Shown piece by piece: positions 25,457 to 33,846 of a stretch of DNA of 64,000 nt. The notes beneath the pieces are model-generated. The model searched no databases and had not been told where the DNA came from. It saw nothing but the letters and a program-made list of their open reading frames with translations. Source of the DNA: Desulfovibrio piger (GTDB lineage: Bacteria > Desulfobacterota > Desulfovibrionia > Desulfovibrionales > Desulfovibrionaceae); the NCBI RefSeq assembly GCF_012843875.1, contig NZ_JABAFY010000009.1:1-64000 (forward strand), given 5' to 3'. Position 1 is the stretch's first letter. The number at the start of each line of letters is the position of its first letter. The position numbers and the translations under genes are program-made.

Positions 25457-26611
25457 ATGCCTCTCAACCTCCAGGAACGTCCCATCTTCATGATCGGTGC
25501 CGAACGCTCCGGCACCACCTTGGTCATGGCCCTGCTGGGCTGCCACTCCCGCATCGCCGTCCCGGAAGTGGTCTGGTACTATCCCCGCTTCTATCCCTAC
25601 CTGCACACCTACGGCGACCTGTCTGTCGAAGCCAACTTCCGCACCCTGGCCCAGGAGATGGTCTTTGGCCTCAAGACGCCTTTCTGGGGCATGAAGGTCA
25701 ATCCCCGCACCATCGTGGACGAAGTCATCGAGCTGGCACCCGAACGCAGCTTTGCCGGTCTGTATGCGGGCATGCATCTGCGCTTCGCCCAGTATGTAAA
25801 CAAACCCCGCTGGGGCGAGAAGACGCCGCACAACCTCTACTTCGTGGGCCCCATGCACCACGACTTCCCCAACGCCCAGTTCATCTACATCACCCGCGAT
25901 GGCCGCGACGCCAGCGTGGACTACATGGAATCCTCCTTCGGCCCCACTAACATCTATTGCGCCGCCCAGTCCTGGAAACGTTGCTGGAACGCCGTCAAGG
26001 AATGGCGCGAGCCCCTGCGTGAAAAGGGCCTGTGGCTGGATGTGCGCTATGAAGAACTGGTGCGCGAGCCGGAAAAGGTCATGCGCGGCGTCTGCGAATT
26101 CCTGGGTGAAGACTTTGAAGAAGGCATGTTCGAGTTCTACAAGACCGACATGTGCAAGGCCCGCGGGGCTTCCCGCGACCACGCTCCCCTGGGCAAGCCC
26201 ATCAGCGACAAGTACGTGGGTATCCACAAGGACCTGCTCTCCCTGCGCGACCAGCGCATCTTCGCCGCCGTAGCCGGCAAGGAACTGGAAGAGGCCGGCT
26301 ACACCAATACGGTGGAGCCCGAAATGCCCAGCGAACGCATGATCGAAAAATACCTCGAATTCGACGGCCGCATCCGTGCCGCCACCCTGGATGGCTTTGA
26401 AGGACATATCGTATATGAAAGCTACAATGACTGGCTCATCGACCAGCGTGAAGAACGCCGCAAGAAGGGCCTGTGGGATCTCGCCACGGCGCCCAAGGTC
26501 TTCCCTGCCGGTGATCCTGACGAAGAATACATCATCGGTCAGCGTGCGGCCGACAAGTGGAAGAAGCATTTCTCCATCAAGCGTCGCTATGTTGGTGATG
26601 TCGTCCTTTAA
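25457..26611 (+). CDS. PAPS-type sulfotransferase family protein
   Basis: 384 residues. The 5'-phosphosulfate loop is AERSGTTLVMALL (residues 15-27), WGEKTPHN stands at 119-126, and the 3'-phosphate motif YITRDGRDASVDYMES at 144-159, all in the proper order. Such enzymes move sulfate from PAPS to a hydroxyl or amine. The C-terminal 130 residues are charged and specific to this subfamily. It lies between a TauE permease (47-base gap, AAGGAG ribosome site) and an SLC13 transporter under sigma-54 control. The acceptor is unknown. PAPS is not an intermediate of dissimilatory sulfate reduction, so APS kinase elsewhere would be required. Confidence 0.85.
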   Translation: MPLNLQERPIFMIGAERSGTTLVMALLGCHSRIAVPEVVWYYPRFYPYLHTYGDLSVEANFRTLAQEMVFGLKTPFWGMKVNPRTIVDEVIELAPERSFAGLYAGMHLRFAQYVNKPRWGEKTPHNLYFVGPMHHDFPNAQFIYITRDGRDASVDYMESSFGPTNIYCAAQSWKRCWNAVKEWREPLREKGLWLDVRYEELVREPEKVMRGVCEFLGEDFEEGMFEFYKTDMCKARGASRDHAPLGKPISDKYVGIHKDLLSLRDQRIFAAVAGKELEEAGYTNTVEPEMPSERMIEKYLEFDGRIRAATLDGFEGHIVYESYNDWLIDQREERRKKGLWDLATAPKVFPAGDPDEEYIIGQRAADKWKKHFSIKRRYVGDVVL

Positions 26612-26665
26612 CAGATCCGACCACCTGTAGTCTGCCCGAATCCCCGCGGGCGGCATGATATCGAG

Positions 26666-26687
26666 GGGCGGGCCGCAAGGCCCGCCC
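26666..26687 (+). other. Intercistronic hairpin before the SLC13-type gene
   Basis: GGGCGGGCC-GCAA-GGCCCGCCC, a perfect 9-base stem with a GNRA-type tetraloop and no T tract; a message-stability element is more likely than a terminator. Confidence 0.6.
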
Positions 26688-26708
26688 GGAAAAGGACTGG
26701 AGCCCGTC

Positions 26709-28187
26709 ATGTCTGAATCGTCGTCTTCTTCCCGTCTGCTGTACCTCCTAGGAGGGCCGGCCCTGTTGCTGCTTGCCTTGGCCATGCCCATTTTCGGCCC
26801 CATCGAATCCCGCTTCGGCTTCGGCATCCTGTTCTGGATGGTCTTCTGGTGGATCACCTGCGTCGTTGACATCAAACTGACCTGCCTGGTGCCCATCTTT
26901 GTGGCCTGCGTGTACAGCTACATGCCGCTGGGCAAGGTACTGCAGGCCTATGTGCATCGTGAAGCCGTCCTCATCGTCGGCGCCACTGCCATCACCTGCG
27001 CCTGGGTACGCTGGGGCTTTGCCCGCCGTCTGGCCCTGAACTTCCTCATGCGCGTCAACGGCAGCGTGCGTGCCCAGACCGCCGGCTGGTTCCTCCTGTG
27101 CGGCGTCACGTCCTTCGTGGTGGGCAACACCACGGTGGCCGCCATGTTCGCGCCCGTGGCCGTGGCTTCGCTGATGTACTCCGGCTTCAATACCAATGAG
27201 CAGCGCTGGCATTCCAAGGCCGCGTCGAACATCCTCATCGCTGTGGCCTGGGGCGCCAGCGTGGGCGGCATGGCCACCCCGCTGGGCGGCGGCCAGTCCG
27301 TGGTGACCTATGGCCTGCTCAACAAGTACCTGGGGCACGACATCTATTTCATCGACTGGACCCTGCGCATGGTGCCCGTCTCCCTGCTGGTCATCGCCGG
27401 TGTGGGCCTTATGATGTACTTCATGCACACGGATATGGAGCGCTTCAGCGGCAGCAAGGAGTTTTACCGGCAGGAGCTGGAAAAGCTCGGCCCCATGACC
27501 TATGAGGAAAAGGTCTCCCTCTACGGTTTCGCCCTGGCCATCCTCCTGGCCGTCCTTCAGCCCCTGTACGCTCCGTACACCAAGGGGCCCCAATGGGCCT
27601 GGCTCAAGCCGACCCAGCTGTTCTGCATCATCCCGCTGCTCATGCTGTTCTGGCCCGCCCGCAACGCCAAGGATGAGACCATCCTGTCCGTCAAGGCCCT
27701 GCGCGAGCATTTCCCCATCACCATCCTCTTCATGTGGCCCGCCTCTGTGGCCCTGAGCAAGATCTTGGCCACCACGGGCGCCGGTACGGTGTTCGGGAGC
27801 TGGATCACGCCCCTGGTCGGCATCAATGACACCCTGTCCATCGTGGCCTGGAGCGTGGCCTCCAACGCCCTGTCCCAGGTGACCAGCGATACCGCGGCCG
27901 CCGGTGTCATGGTGCCCCTGGCCATCGAATCCATGGCCAACTGGCGCGGGCTGGCCTTTGGGGCCGTGCCCTGGGTCTGGGTGACGGGCTCGGCCATCAG
28001 CTGGTCGTACGCAGTGGCTTCCGCCACCGGTGCCCAAGGCATCGTGGCCGGTTATGGCGCCAACCTCCGCACCATGTTCGTCTGGGGCATGATCGCGGCG
28101 CTCATCTCCGTGCTGCTGACGATCCTCTACTTCTGGTTCACCGTCGTGGTCCTCGGTCTGGACTTCTACATCATGCCGCCGGTGTAG
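26709..28187 (+). CDS. SLC13/DASS-type anion transporter
   Basis: 492 residues, 11-12 predicted helices. The paired helix-hairpin motifs of this superfamily are visible as SFVVGNTTVAAMFAPVAVA and NALSQVTSDTAAAGVMVPLA (S-N-T-type anion/sodium sites; here GNTTVA and TSDTAA), with WGASVGGMATPLGGGQ between them. Relatives import dicarboxylates, sulfate or similar anions with sodium. Start chosen at MSESSSSSRLLY with CTGGAG upstream. Last structural gene of the sigma-54 operon. Probable roles are uptake of the sulfotransferase acceptor or of a sulfated or sulfonated compound. Confidence 0.82.
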   Translation: MSESSSSSRLLYLLGGPALLLLALAMPIFGPIESRFGFGILFWMVFWWITCVVDIKLTCLVPIFVACVYSYMPLGKVLQAYVHREAVLIVGATAITCAWVRWGFARRLALNFLMRVNGSVRAQTAGWFLLCGVTSFVVGNTTVAAMFAPVAVASLMYSGFNTNEQRWHSKAASNILIAVAWGASVGGMATPLGGGQSVVTYGLLNKYLGHDIYFIDWTLRMVPVSLLVIAGVGLMMYFMHTDMERFSGSKEFYRQELEKLGPMTYEEKVSLYGFALAILLAVLQPLYAPYTKGPQWAWLKPTQLFCIIPLLMLFWPARNAKDETILSVKALREHFPITILFMWPASVALSKILATTGAGTVFGSWITPLVGINDTLSIVAWSVASNALSQVTSDTAAAGVMVPLAIESMANWRGLAFGAVPWVWVTGSAISWSYAVASATGAQGIVAGYGANLRTMFVWGMIAALISVLLTILYFWFTVVVLGLDFYIMPPV

Positions 28188-28540
28188 CGACCATGTTTCC
28201 CGCCATGTCCGGCCTGTTCCCTCGCTTCCGGGCCCGGCATGGCGGCAGATATTCGGCAAGGCGGCCGTGCCGCCCTTCCGATCCCGCCCGCGGCGGGGTA
28301 CACCACACCTCCCCCCGCCGCTCCGGGGCTGTCGTACCGAGCGACAGTCCCGGACCTGCATTGACAGCCGCGACATCCCAAGACAATTTTATGGATAAAG
28401 ATGAGAAAACTAGCTAATGCATAGACGATACTGAAAGATGTCGTCCGTCGCCTGTCTTTGCGGGCCCCCTGCCTCTTGAAGCCGTATGCCCGGTGTCATT
28501 CCGACGGCCCGCACCATATCCCATCGGAGCAGGAGACATT
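28188..28540 (+). other. Intergenic leader before the PrpR-type regulator
   Basis: 353 bases holding the hairpin at 28323-28353 and a possible -35 (TTGACA at 28361) with CAATTT 17 bases on. The second half is more A/T-rich. No credible gene was seen. Confidence 0.5.
28323..28353 (+). terminator. Strong hairpin after the SLC13-type gene
   Basis: CCGGGGCTGTCG/CGACAGTCCCGG with one mismatch and a 7-base loop. It lacks a proper T tract, so it is a possible rather than certain terminator. A TTGACA at 28361-28366 follows, perhaps part of the promoter for the regulator gene. Confidence 0.45.
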
Positions 28541-30454
28541 ATGTTGTCTACTTCCTTTTCCTTCGCCTTCGTTTCGAACTCCGCTGTGGTGGCAGAAAAG
28601 GTCCAGACCTATGCCCAGGAGCATGGGTGGCCGCTGGAAGAAGTCCGTCTGGCTACCATGGAAGAGGCGCTGCCCGTGGCCAAACAATTGTTCGACCAGG
28701 GTGTGGATGTGATCCTGGGCGGCGGCGGAACCGGGAAGCTCCTGCGCCGTCATCTGAACGAACCCGTCGTCACCATCTCCCGGAGCCATATGTCCATCTT
28801 GCAGGCCCTGATGGAAGCCCGCGAATATACGGACAATGTGGCCGTGACATGCTATAACGCCACCCCCCCCTGGTCGGAACTGTTCTCCCGCCTGCTGCAC
28901 ATCCGCCTGCAGCCTATCCGTTTCACCAACTCCCGGGAACTGACCCTGGGCATCACCCAGGCCATCGCCCAGGGCGCCGGCTGCGTCGTGGGGGGCGGCG
29001 TCTGCGTCTCCATCGCGCAGGCCCACCACTGCCCGGGCATCGTGGTCTGTCCGGGCAACGAGGCCCTGGAACGGGCCTTCGAGGAAGCGTCCAACATCGC
29101 CCAGGCCCGCCGCCGTGACCGCGAACACGCGGCCTGGCTCCAGGACGTGGTCGATGCCCTCCATGAAGGCGTCATAGGCATAGATCCCACAGGCAAGCTG
29201 GCCATCAGCAATCCCGTGGCCCGGCAGGCCCTGGGACAAAAGCGCCTCCAGGACGGATGGGCACTGCAGCACCTTGGCCTTACCGAAAGCCTGGAAACGG
29301 GCAGGCCCACGGAAGGTACCCTGAAAGGGGAGAACGGCCAGGATCTTGTTTTCACCAGCAGCGCCGTAGTGGTCGACGGAGTCCAGAAAGGGGCCCTGAG
29401 CGTCCTGACGCCCGACGTGGTCCTCACGGACCTGCAGCGGCGGCTCAAGCACTCCCGTCAGGCAGGCTTGCGGGCCAGGTTCACGCTGAACGACCTGCTG
29501 GGCGAAAGCCCTTCCATGCGGACCCTGCGGGTACACGCGCAGCGTTTCGCCGACTCAGACGCAGGGATCTACATCCACGGGGAAAGCGGGACAGGCAAGG
29601 AACTGCTGGCCCACGCCATCCACAACGCCAGTCCCAGGCGCCACGCGGCCTTCGTGGCCGTCAACTGCGGTGCCCTGCCGGAAAGCCTGCTGGAAAGCGA
29701 ACTGTTCGGCTATGCCGAAGGGGCGTTCACCGGCGCCCGCCGCGGCGGCAAGCAGGGCCTGTTCGAACTGGCACAGGACGGCACCATCTTCCTGGACGAG
29801 ATCGCGGACATCAGCGCCGCCGTACAGGTCAGGCTCCTGCGCGTCCTGGAAAGCGGCGAGATCTTCCGCCTTGGCGGGGACAGGCCCGTGACCGTCAACG
29901 CGCGAGTGGTCTGCTCATCCTGGAAAGACCTCGTGTGCGAGGTCAGGGAGGGACGCTTCCGTGCCGACCTTTACTACCGCCTGACGCTGCTGCGCCTGGA
30001 GATGCCGCCCCTGCGCGAGCGCCTCCAGGACATGACCCTGCTGGTCCGGCATATCCTGCGCCGCATGGGCATGATCCACAAGAAAATGACCCCGGAAGCC
30101 ATCGAGCTCCTTTGCAGCTATCCCTGGCCCGGCAACGTGCGCGAACTGGATGCGCTGCTGCGCCGCTACTGCCTGATGTCCACCAGCGATGCCTGCCAGA
30201 TCCCCCTGCTGCGGGAACTCCTGCTCGACATGCGCCAGACCCAGGGCATCCTGGCAGCCCCCCCCAGGACGACCGAGGCCCATAAGGAGCAGGATCTGCC
30301 CGAGAGCGGCAGCTTGCGCCAGCGCCTGCGGCTGATGGAAAAAAAGATCATCCGCCAGGAACTGGCCCGCCAGCAGTACAGCAAAAAAAGCACGGCCAAA
30401 TCCCTGGGCATCAGCCTCAATACCCTCTGGCGCAAGATGTACGCTGCCGACTAA
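28541..30454 (+). CDS. Sigma-54-dependent activator with PrpR_N sensor and PAS domain
   Basis: 637 residues. A PrpR_N-type sensor occupies about 1-185 (GVDVILGGGGTGKLLRRHLNEPVV is typical), a PAS domain about 195-290, and the AAA+ domain about 318-540, with Walker A GESGTGKE (347-354), intact GAFTGA (394-399) and Walker B GTIFLDEI (414-421). A Fis-type HTH ends the protein (KKSTAKSLGISLNTLWRKM). Start chosen at MLSTSFSF with AGGAGA upstream. It lies just downstream of the operon whose promoter is a perfect -24/-12 site, and is its most likely activator. PrpR_N domains bind small organic acids or CoA-related ligands; the ligand here is unknown. Confidence 0.9.
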   Translation: MLSTSFSFAFVSNSAVVAEKVQTYAQEHGWPLEEVRLATMEEALPVAKQLFDQGVDVILGGGGTGKLLRRHLNEPVVTISRSHMSILQALMEAREYTDNVAVTCYNATPPWSELFSRLLHIRLQPIRFTNSRELTLGITQAIAQGAGCVVGGGVCVSIAQAHHCPGIVVCPGNEALERAFEEASNIAQARRRDREHAAWLQDVVDALHEGVIGIDPTGKLAISNPVARQALGQKRLQDGWALQHLGLTESLETGRPTEGTLKGENGQDLVFTSSAVVVDGVQKGALSVLTPDVVLTDLQRRLKHSRQAGLRARFTLNDLLGESPSMRTLRVHAQRFADSDAGIYIHGESGTGKELLAHAIHNASPRRHAAFVAVNCGALPESLLESELFGYAEGAFTGARRGGKQGLFELAQDGTIFLDEIADISAAVQVRLLRVLESGEIFRLGGDRPVTVNARVVCSSWKDLVCEVREGRFRADLYYRLTLLRLEMPPLRERLQDMTLLVRHILRRMGMIHKKMTPEAIELLCSYPWPGNVRELDALLRRYCLMSTSDACQIPLLRELLLDMRQTQGILAAPPRTTEAHKEQDLPESGSLRQRLRLMEKKIIRQELARQQYSKKSTAKSLGISLNTLWRKMYAAD

Positions 30455-30694
30455 GGCAGTGAAAAGTCTTCGCGCCCGGGCGGCCTTCCGGCGCCGTCAC
30501 AGAAAAAACGCTTGAAAAAAGGCGGCGAACGTTGCATTCTCCGGGCGGTTCAAAGCCGCGTACAGCCGTTGCCTTCCGGGCCCCCGGATGGCAGGGGCTC
30601 TTTGGCGTTTTCTTTTTTCCGCTGCATACGTGCTGTGTCCGGCAGGGCACAGGATCCAACCAGGCACACCATTTTCCATCTCCAGGAGTGATAC

Positions 30695-31390
30695 ATGGAG
30701 TTCAGTTTCTTTTCGATGATCAGCCAGGCCAGTCTCGTGGCCAAGATCGTGCTGTGCATCCTGGTGCTCATGTCCGTGGGCAGCTGGGGCATGATGATCC
30801 AGAAAACCCTGGCCCTCAATGCCGCCTACCGCAAGGCCCTGCAGGGCACCGACCTGTTCGAGAAGGCCCCCAGCCTGCGTGAGGCCGTGCTCTCCCTGGG
30901 CTCCGACCGTGCGTCCCCGCTCTATTTCGTGGCCCATCAGGGCGTGATGGAGTTCAACCGCTCCAAGGAAGCCGGCAACAGCAGCGAGATCGTGGTGGAC
31001 AACGTGCGCCGCTCCCTGCGCCAGGGCGTGGCCAGCGAGATGGCCCGTCTGGAGCGCTCCCTCTCCCTGCTGGCCACCGCCGCCAACACGGCCCCCTTCA
31101 TCGGCCTGTTCGGTACGGTGTGGGGCATCATGCACTCCTTCCACTCCATCGGCATGCTCAAGTCCGCCTCCCTGGCCACGGTGGCCCCCGGCATCTCCGA
31201 AGCCCTGGTGGCCACGGCCATCGGTCTGGGCGTGGCCGTGCCCGCCACCATCGGTTTCAACATCTTTATGGGCAAGCTCTCGCAGGTGGACACCCTGCTG
31301 GTGAACTTTGCCGGCGTGTTCCTCAACCGCGTGCAGCGCGAACTCAATGCCCACCGCTCCGTGCAGCGCACGGGCGCCACGGAGATGTAA
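30695..31390 (+). CDS. tolQ: TolQ, proton-channel subunit of Tol-Pal
   Basis: 231 residues with three membrane helices (about 14-35, 130-150, 170-190) and the MotA/TolQ/ExbB signature [29 protein letters not shown]. With TolR it uses the proton gradient to energise TolA. Start with CAGGAG upstream. First gene of tolQ-tolR-tolA; spacing to tolR is 1 base. Confidence 0.92.
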   Translation: MEFSFFSMISQASLVAKIVLCILVLMSVGSWGMMIQKTLALNAAYRKALQGTDLFEKAPSLREAVLSLGSDRASPLYFVAHQGVMEFNRSKEAGNSSEIVVDNVRRSLRQGVASEMARLERSLSLLATAANTAPFIGLFGTVWGIMHSFHSIGMLKSASLATVAPGISEALVATAIGLGVAVPATIGFNIFMGKLSQVDTLLVNFAGVFLNRVQRELNAHRSVQRTGATEM

Positions 31391-31391
31391 G

Positions 31392-31847
31392 ATGGGCGCC
31401 AGCGTGGGCGGCAACAACCGCTTTGTCTCCGAGATCAACGTGACGCCTTTCGTGGACGTCATGCTCGTGCTGCTGATCATCTTCATGGTGGCCACTCCCA
31501 TGATGAGCCAGGGGCTGGAAGTGGACCTGCCCCAGACCAAACAGGTGGAAGTGCTGCCGACCGAAAACGACAACATGATGCTGACCGTCCGCCACGACGG
31601 CAAGATCTTCCTGGACGAATACGAGGTCCAGACCATGGACGATCTGGAAGGTTACCTCCAGACCCTGGTCAAGGAAAAGAACAAGACCCTTTTCCTGCGT
31701 GCCGACAAGGAAGTCCCCTACGGCGTGGTGGTGGATGTCATGGGCCGCATCAAGGCCGTGGGCATCGAAAAGCTCGGCGTGGTGGCCGATTCCTCCGAGA
31801 GCCTGTCGCCCGCTGCCGCCGCGGCAGCCGCCAAAGGCGGGAAGTAG
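31392..31847 (+). CDS. tolR: TolR/ExbD-family protein
   Basis: 151 residues: one N-terminal membrane helix containing the essential Asp ([20 protein letters not shown]), then a periplasmic domain ([31 protein letters not shown]) and an Ala-rich tail of about 15 residues. It forms the proton path and stator with TolQ. Located immediately after tolQ and 6 bases before tolA. Confidence 0.92.
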   Translation: MGASVGGNNRFVSEINVTPFVDVMLVLLIIFMVATPMMSQGLEVDLPQTKQVEVLPTENDNMMLTVRHDGKIFLDEYEVQTMDDLEGYLQTLVKEKNKTLFLRADKEVPYGVVVDVMGRIKAVGIEKLGVVADSSESLSPAAAAAAAKGGK

Positions 31848-31853
31848 TCAGCG

Positions 31854-32849
31854 ATGAACTGGGCCTCGTATCTTCTTTCCCTCTGCCTGCATCTGGCGGT
31901 CTTCCTGCTGATCATGTTCTGGCCCAGCTCGCCTCCGGTGAACCTGGAGACGCCGCCGGTGATGATCAGCCTGGTGGACGGCGCTCCGGGCGGCAACCGC
32001 ACGCCCTCGAGCATCCTGGGCAAGATGGGCAAGCCCACGGACGGCCCCAAGGACGTCTCGCCCCCGGCCAAGAAGGCCGACGCGGCCGCGCCCGAACGGC
32101 CGGAGGTCAAGGCCGACCCCACGGCGGACAAAGCCCGTCCGGTGGAGGCCAAGCCCGAACCCAAGGTCGAGCGCAAGCCTGATCCCAAGCATGAGGTCAA
32201 GCCCAAGCCCGAACCCAAGGACGCCACTCCCGTGGCCGAGAAAAAAGACAAGAAAAAGAAAGAGGACAAGAAAAAGGACGACGACAAGAAGCCCGAAAAG
32301 CCCAAGAAGGACGACAAAAAGAAGGACGATAAAAAGTCCACGCCCAAGGACGACAAGAAGACCGACAAAAAGGCCGACAAACCGTCCAAGGGCGACCCCG
32401 TGGCCGCAGCCATGAACCAGGCCCGCCGCGAAGCCACGTCCCGCGTCGAATCCGGGGACAAGGGCAGCAGCGTGGAACAGGCCCTGGCCCAGGCCCGCCG
32501 CAATGCCGGCGGCGATGGCGGCGGCGGTGGCGGCGAAGGCGACGGCCCCGGCGGCGGTGGCCTCAACGACGTCTACATGGGTCAGGTCATGCTTGCCGTG
32601 CGTCCCAACTGGAGCTTCACTTCCGCCACGCGCCTGAACCTGGTCTGCGTGGTCCGGGTCAAGGTCAACCTGCAGGGCGAAGTGGAAAAAGTCGACGTGA
32701 CGCAAAGCTCCGGCAACGCGCAGTACGACTCCTCGGCGGCCAACGCCATCTGGCGCACCAGCCGGGCGGGGGCGTTCCCGCCGCCGCCGTCGGAACAGTA
32801 CACCGAGCTGGACCTTGTCTTCACCCTCAATGAACTCATGGGCCGCTAA
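31854..32849 (+). CDS. tolA: TolA-like energy-transducing protein
   Basis: 331 residues: a membrane anchor (5-24), a Pro/Lys/Asp-rich spacer of about 120 residues made of KPDPK-, KKDDKK- and KEDKKK-type runs, a Gly-rich hinge (GGDGGGGGGEGDGPGGGG) and a TonB/TolA C-terminal domain (MLAVRPNWSFTSATRLNLVCVVRVKVNLQGEV, then TQSSGNAQYDSSAANAIWR). TolA spans the periplasm and pulls on Pal and TolB to keep the outer membrane attached during division. The lysine-aspartate spacer replaces the long Ala-rich helix of E. coli TolA. Confidence 0.88.
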   Translation: MNWASYLLSLCLHLAVFLLIMFWPSSPPVNLETPPVMISLVDGAPGGNRTPSSILGKMGKPTDGPKDVSPPAKKADAAAPERPEVKADPTADKARPVEAKPEPKVERKPDPKHEVKPKPEPKDATPVAEKKDKKKKEDKKKDDDKKPEKPKKDDKKKDDKKSTPKDDKKTDKKADKPSKGDPVAAAMNQARREATSRVESGDKGSSVEQALAQARRNAGGDGGGGGGEGDGPGGGGLNDVYMGQVMLAVRPNWSFTSATRLNLVCVVRVKVNLQGEVEKVDVTQSSGNAQYDSSAANAIWRTSRAGAFPPPPSEQYTELDLVFTLNELMGR

Positions 32850-33014
32850 CCGGTCCGTCAAGGCGGTCGTGCCCGGTGGTGCGGCCGCCTTGCTGTCTCG
32901 AGATCCCGCTGTTTTTGGAGAAGGCCCCATCCTTCCCCAAAGATGCGCCATTCTAGAACGGCATTGCTGCATAAAAGCCGCATCGGCATGCACATATGCC
33001 TTCGTGGAGGTCAC

Positions 33015-33821
33015 ATGAAACGAATCCTTTCCCGCCCGACGGCCCTCCTGGGCCTGCTGCCGGTGCTCATGCTGTGCCTGGCGCCCCTGCACGCACGGGC
33101 CGCAGGCGCCGCTGCGGCGGACGTGGCCAACGGCTACGCCGGTGAGGCCATGGAAAAGATCCTGGCCAACTGGGCCGCCCCGGCCGACCGCGGCAAGGTG
33201 CGCATCGTGGTGCGCGTGGACGCGGAAGGCAAGGTGGAGCGCTGCGGCTATCTGGAAAAATCCGCCAGCCAGGCCCTCAATGATTCCGTGTGCAGCGCGG
33301 TCATGAAGACCGCCGACCTAGGCAAGCCCCCCTACGGCATGAGCCAGGACGTCTACCTGACCTTCTGGCAGGGCAACATGGCCGACCTTTCCGGCATCAG
33401 CCGCCGCAAAGCCGCCGCAAAGCCCGCCGCGGGCACGGCCGCACCTGCCGCCGCTGCCCCCGCGCCGGAGGCCAAGAGCGAGCCCGTCACGCTGGACACC
33501 AAGCCCGCCACCCTGACCACGCCGCTGAAGGCCCAGGACGCTTACGGCCCCAAGCACGCGGCCTATTTCCGCAAGCTGGTCATGGAGCTGCGCAACGCCA
33601 CCTTCATCCCCGCGGAACTGGCCAAGGGCACCTATTATGCCACGGTGCGCCTGGAGACGGACGCCTCGGGAAAGATCCTCAATTACAGCATCCTGCAAAG
33701 CAGCGGCAGCGAGCTGCTTGACAGATACGTCCGGCAGGGCATACGCCGGGCAGGAAAGGTCAGCCCCCCGCCCGCGGCTGTGGGCAGATTTGTGAACGTC
33801 ACCCTAACTCTGGTGCGCTAG
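33015..33821 (+). CDS. Periplasmic protein with two TonB/TolA C-terminal-like domains
   Basis: 268 residues with a signal peptide (MKRILSRPTALLGLLPVLMLCLAPLHARAA). The mature part has two similar units: residues about 40-125 (YAGEAMEKILANWAAP, VRIVVRVDAEGKVERCGYLEKSAS) and about 180-268 (YFRKLVMELRNATFIP, YYATVRLETDASGKILNYSILQSSGS), joined by an Ala/Pro-rich linker. Each resembles the C-terminal domain of TolA or TonB but without a membrane anchor. It sits between tolA and tolB with GGAGG upstream, so it probably works with the Tol machine. No standard name is known to me. Confidence 0.78.
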   Translation: MKRILSRPTALLGLLPVLMLCLAPLHARAAGAAAADVANGYAGEAMEKILANWAAPADRGKVRIVVRVDAEGKVERCGYLEKSASQALNDSVCSAVMKTADLGKPPYGMSQDVYLTFWQGNMADLSGISRRKAAAKPAAGTAAPAAAAPAPEAKSEPVTLDTKPATLTTPLKAQDAYGPKHAAYFRKLVMELRNATFIPAELAKGTYYATVRLETDASGKILNYSILQSSGSELLDRYVRQGIRRAGKVSPPPAAVGRFVNVTLTLVR

Positions 33822-33846
33822 ACACCACCACAAGGACCATTACGCC

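Noticed and set aside
30455-30694. Terminator after the PrpR-type regulator (TGCC-TCCGGG hairpin near 30570-30593)
   Set aside because: The stem is imperfect and the T-rich run begins about ten bases too late; left unannotated.
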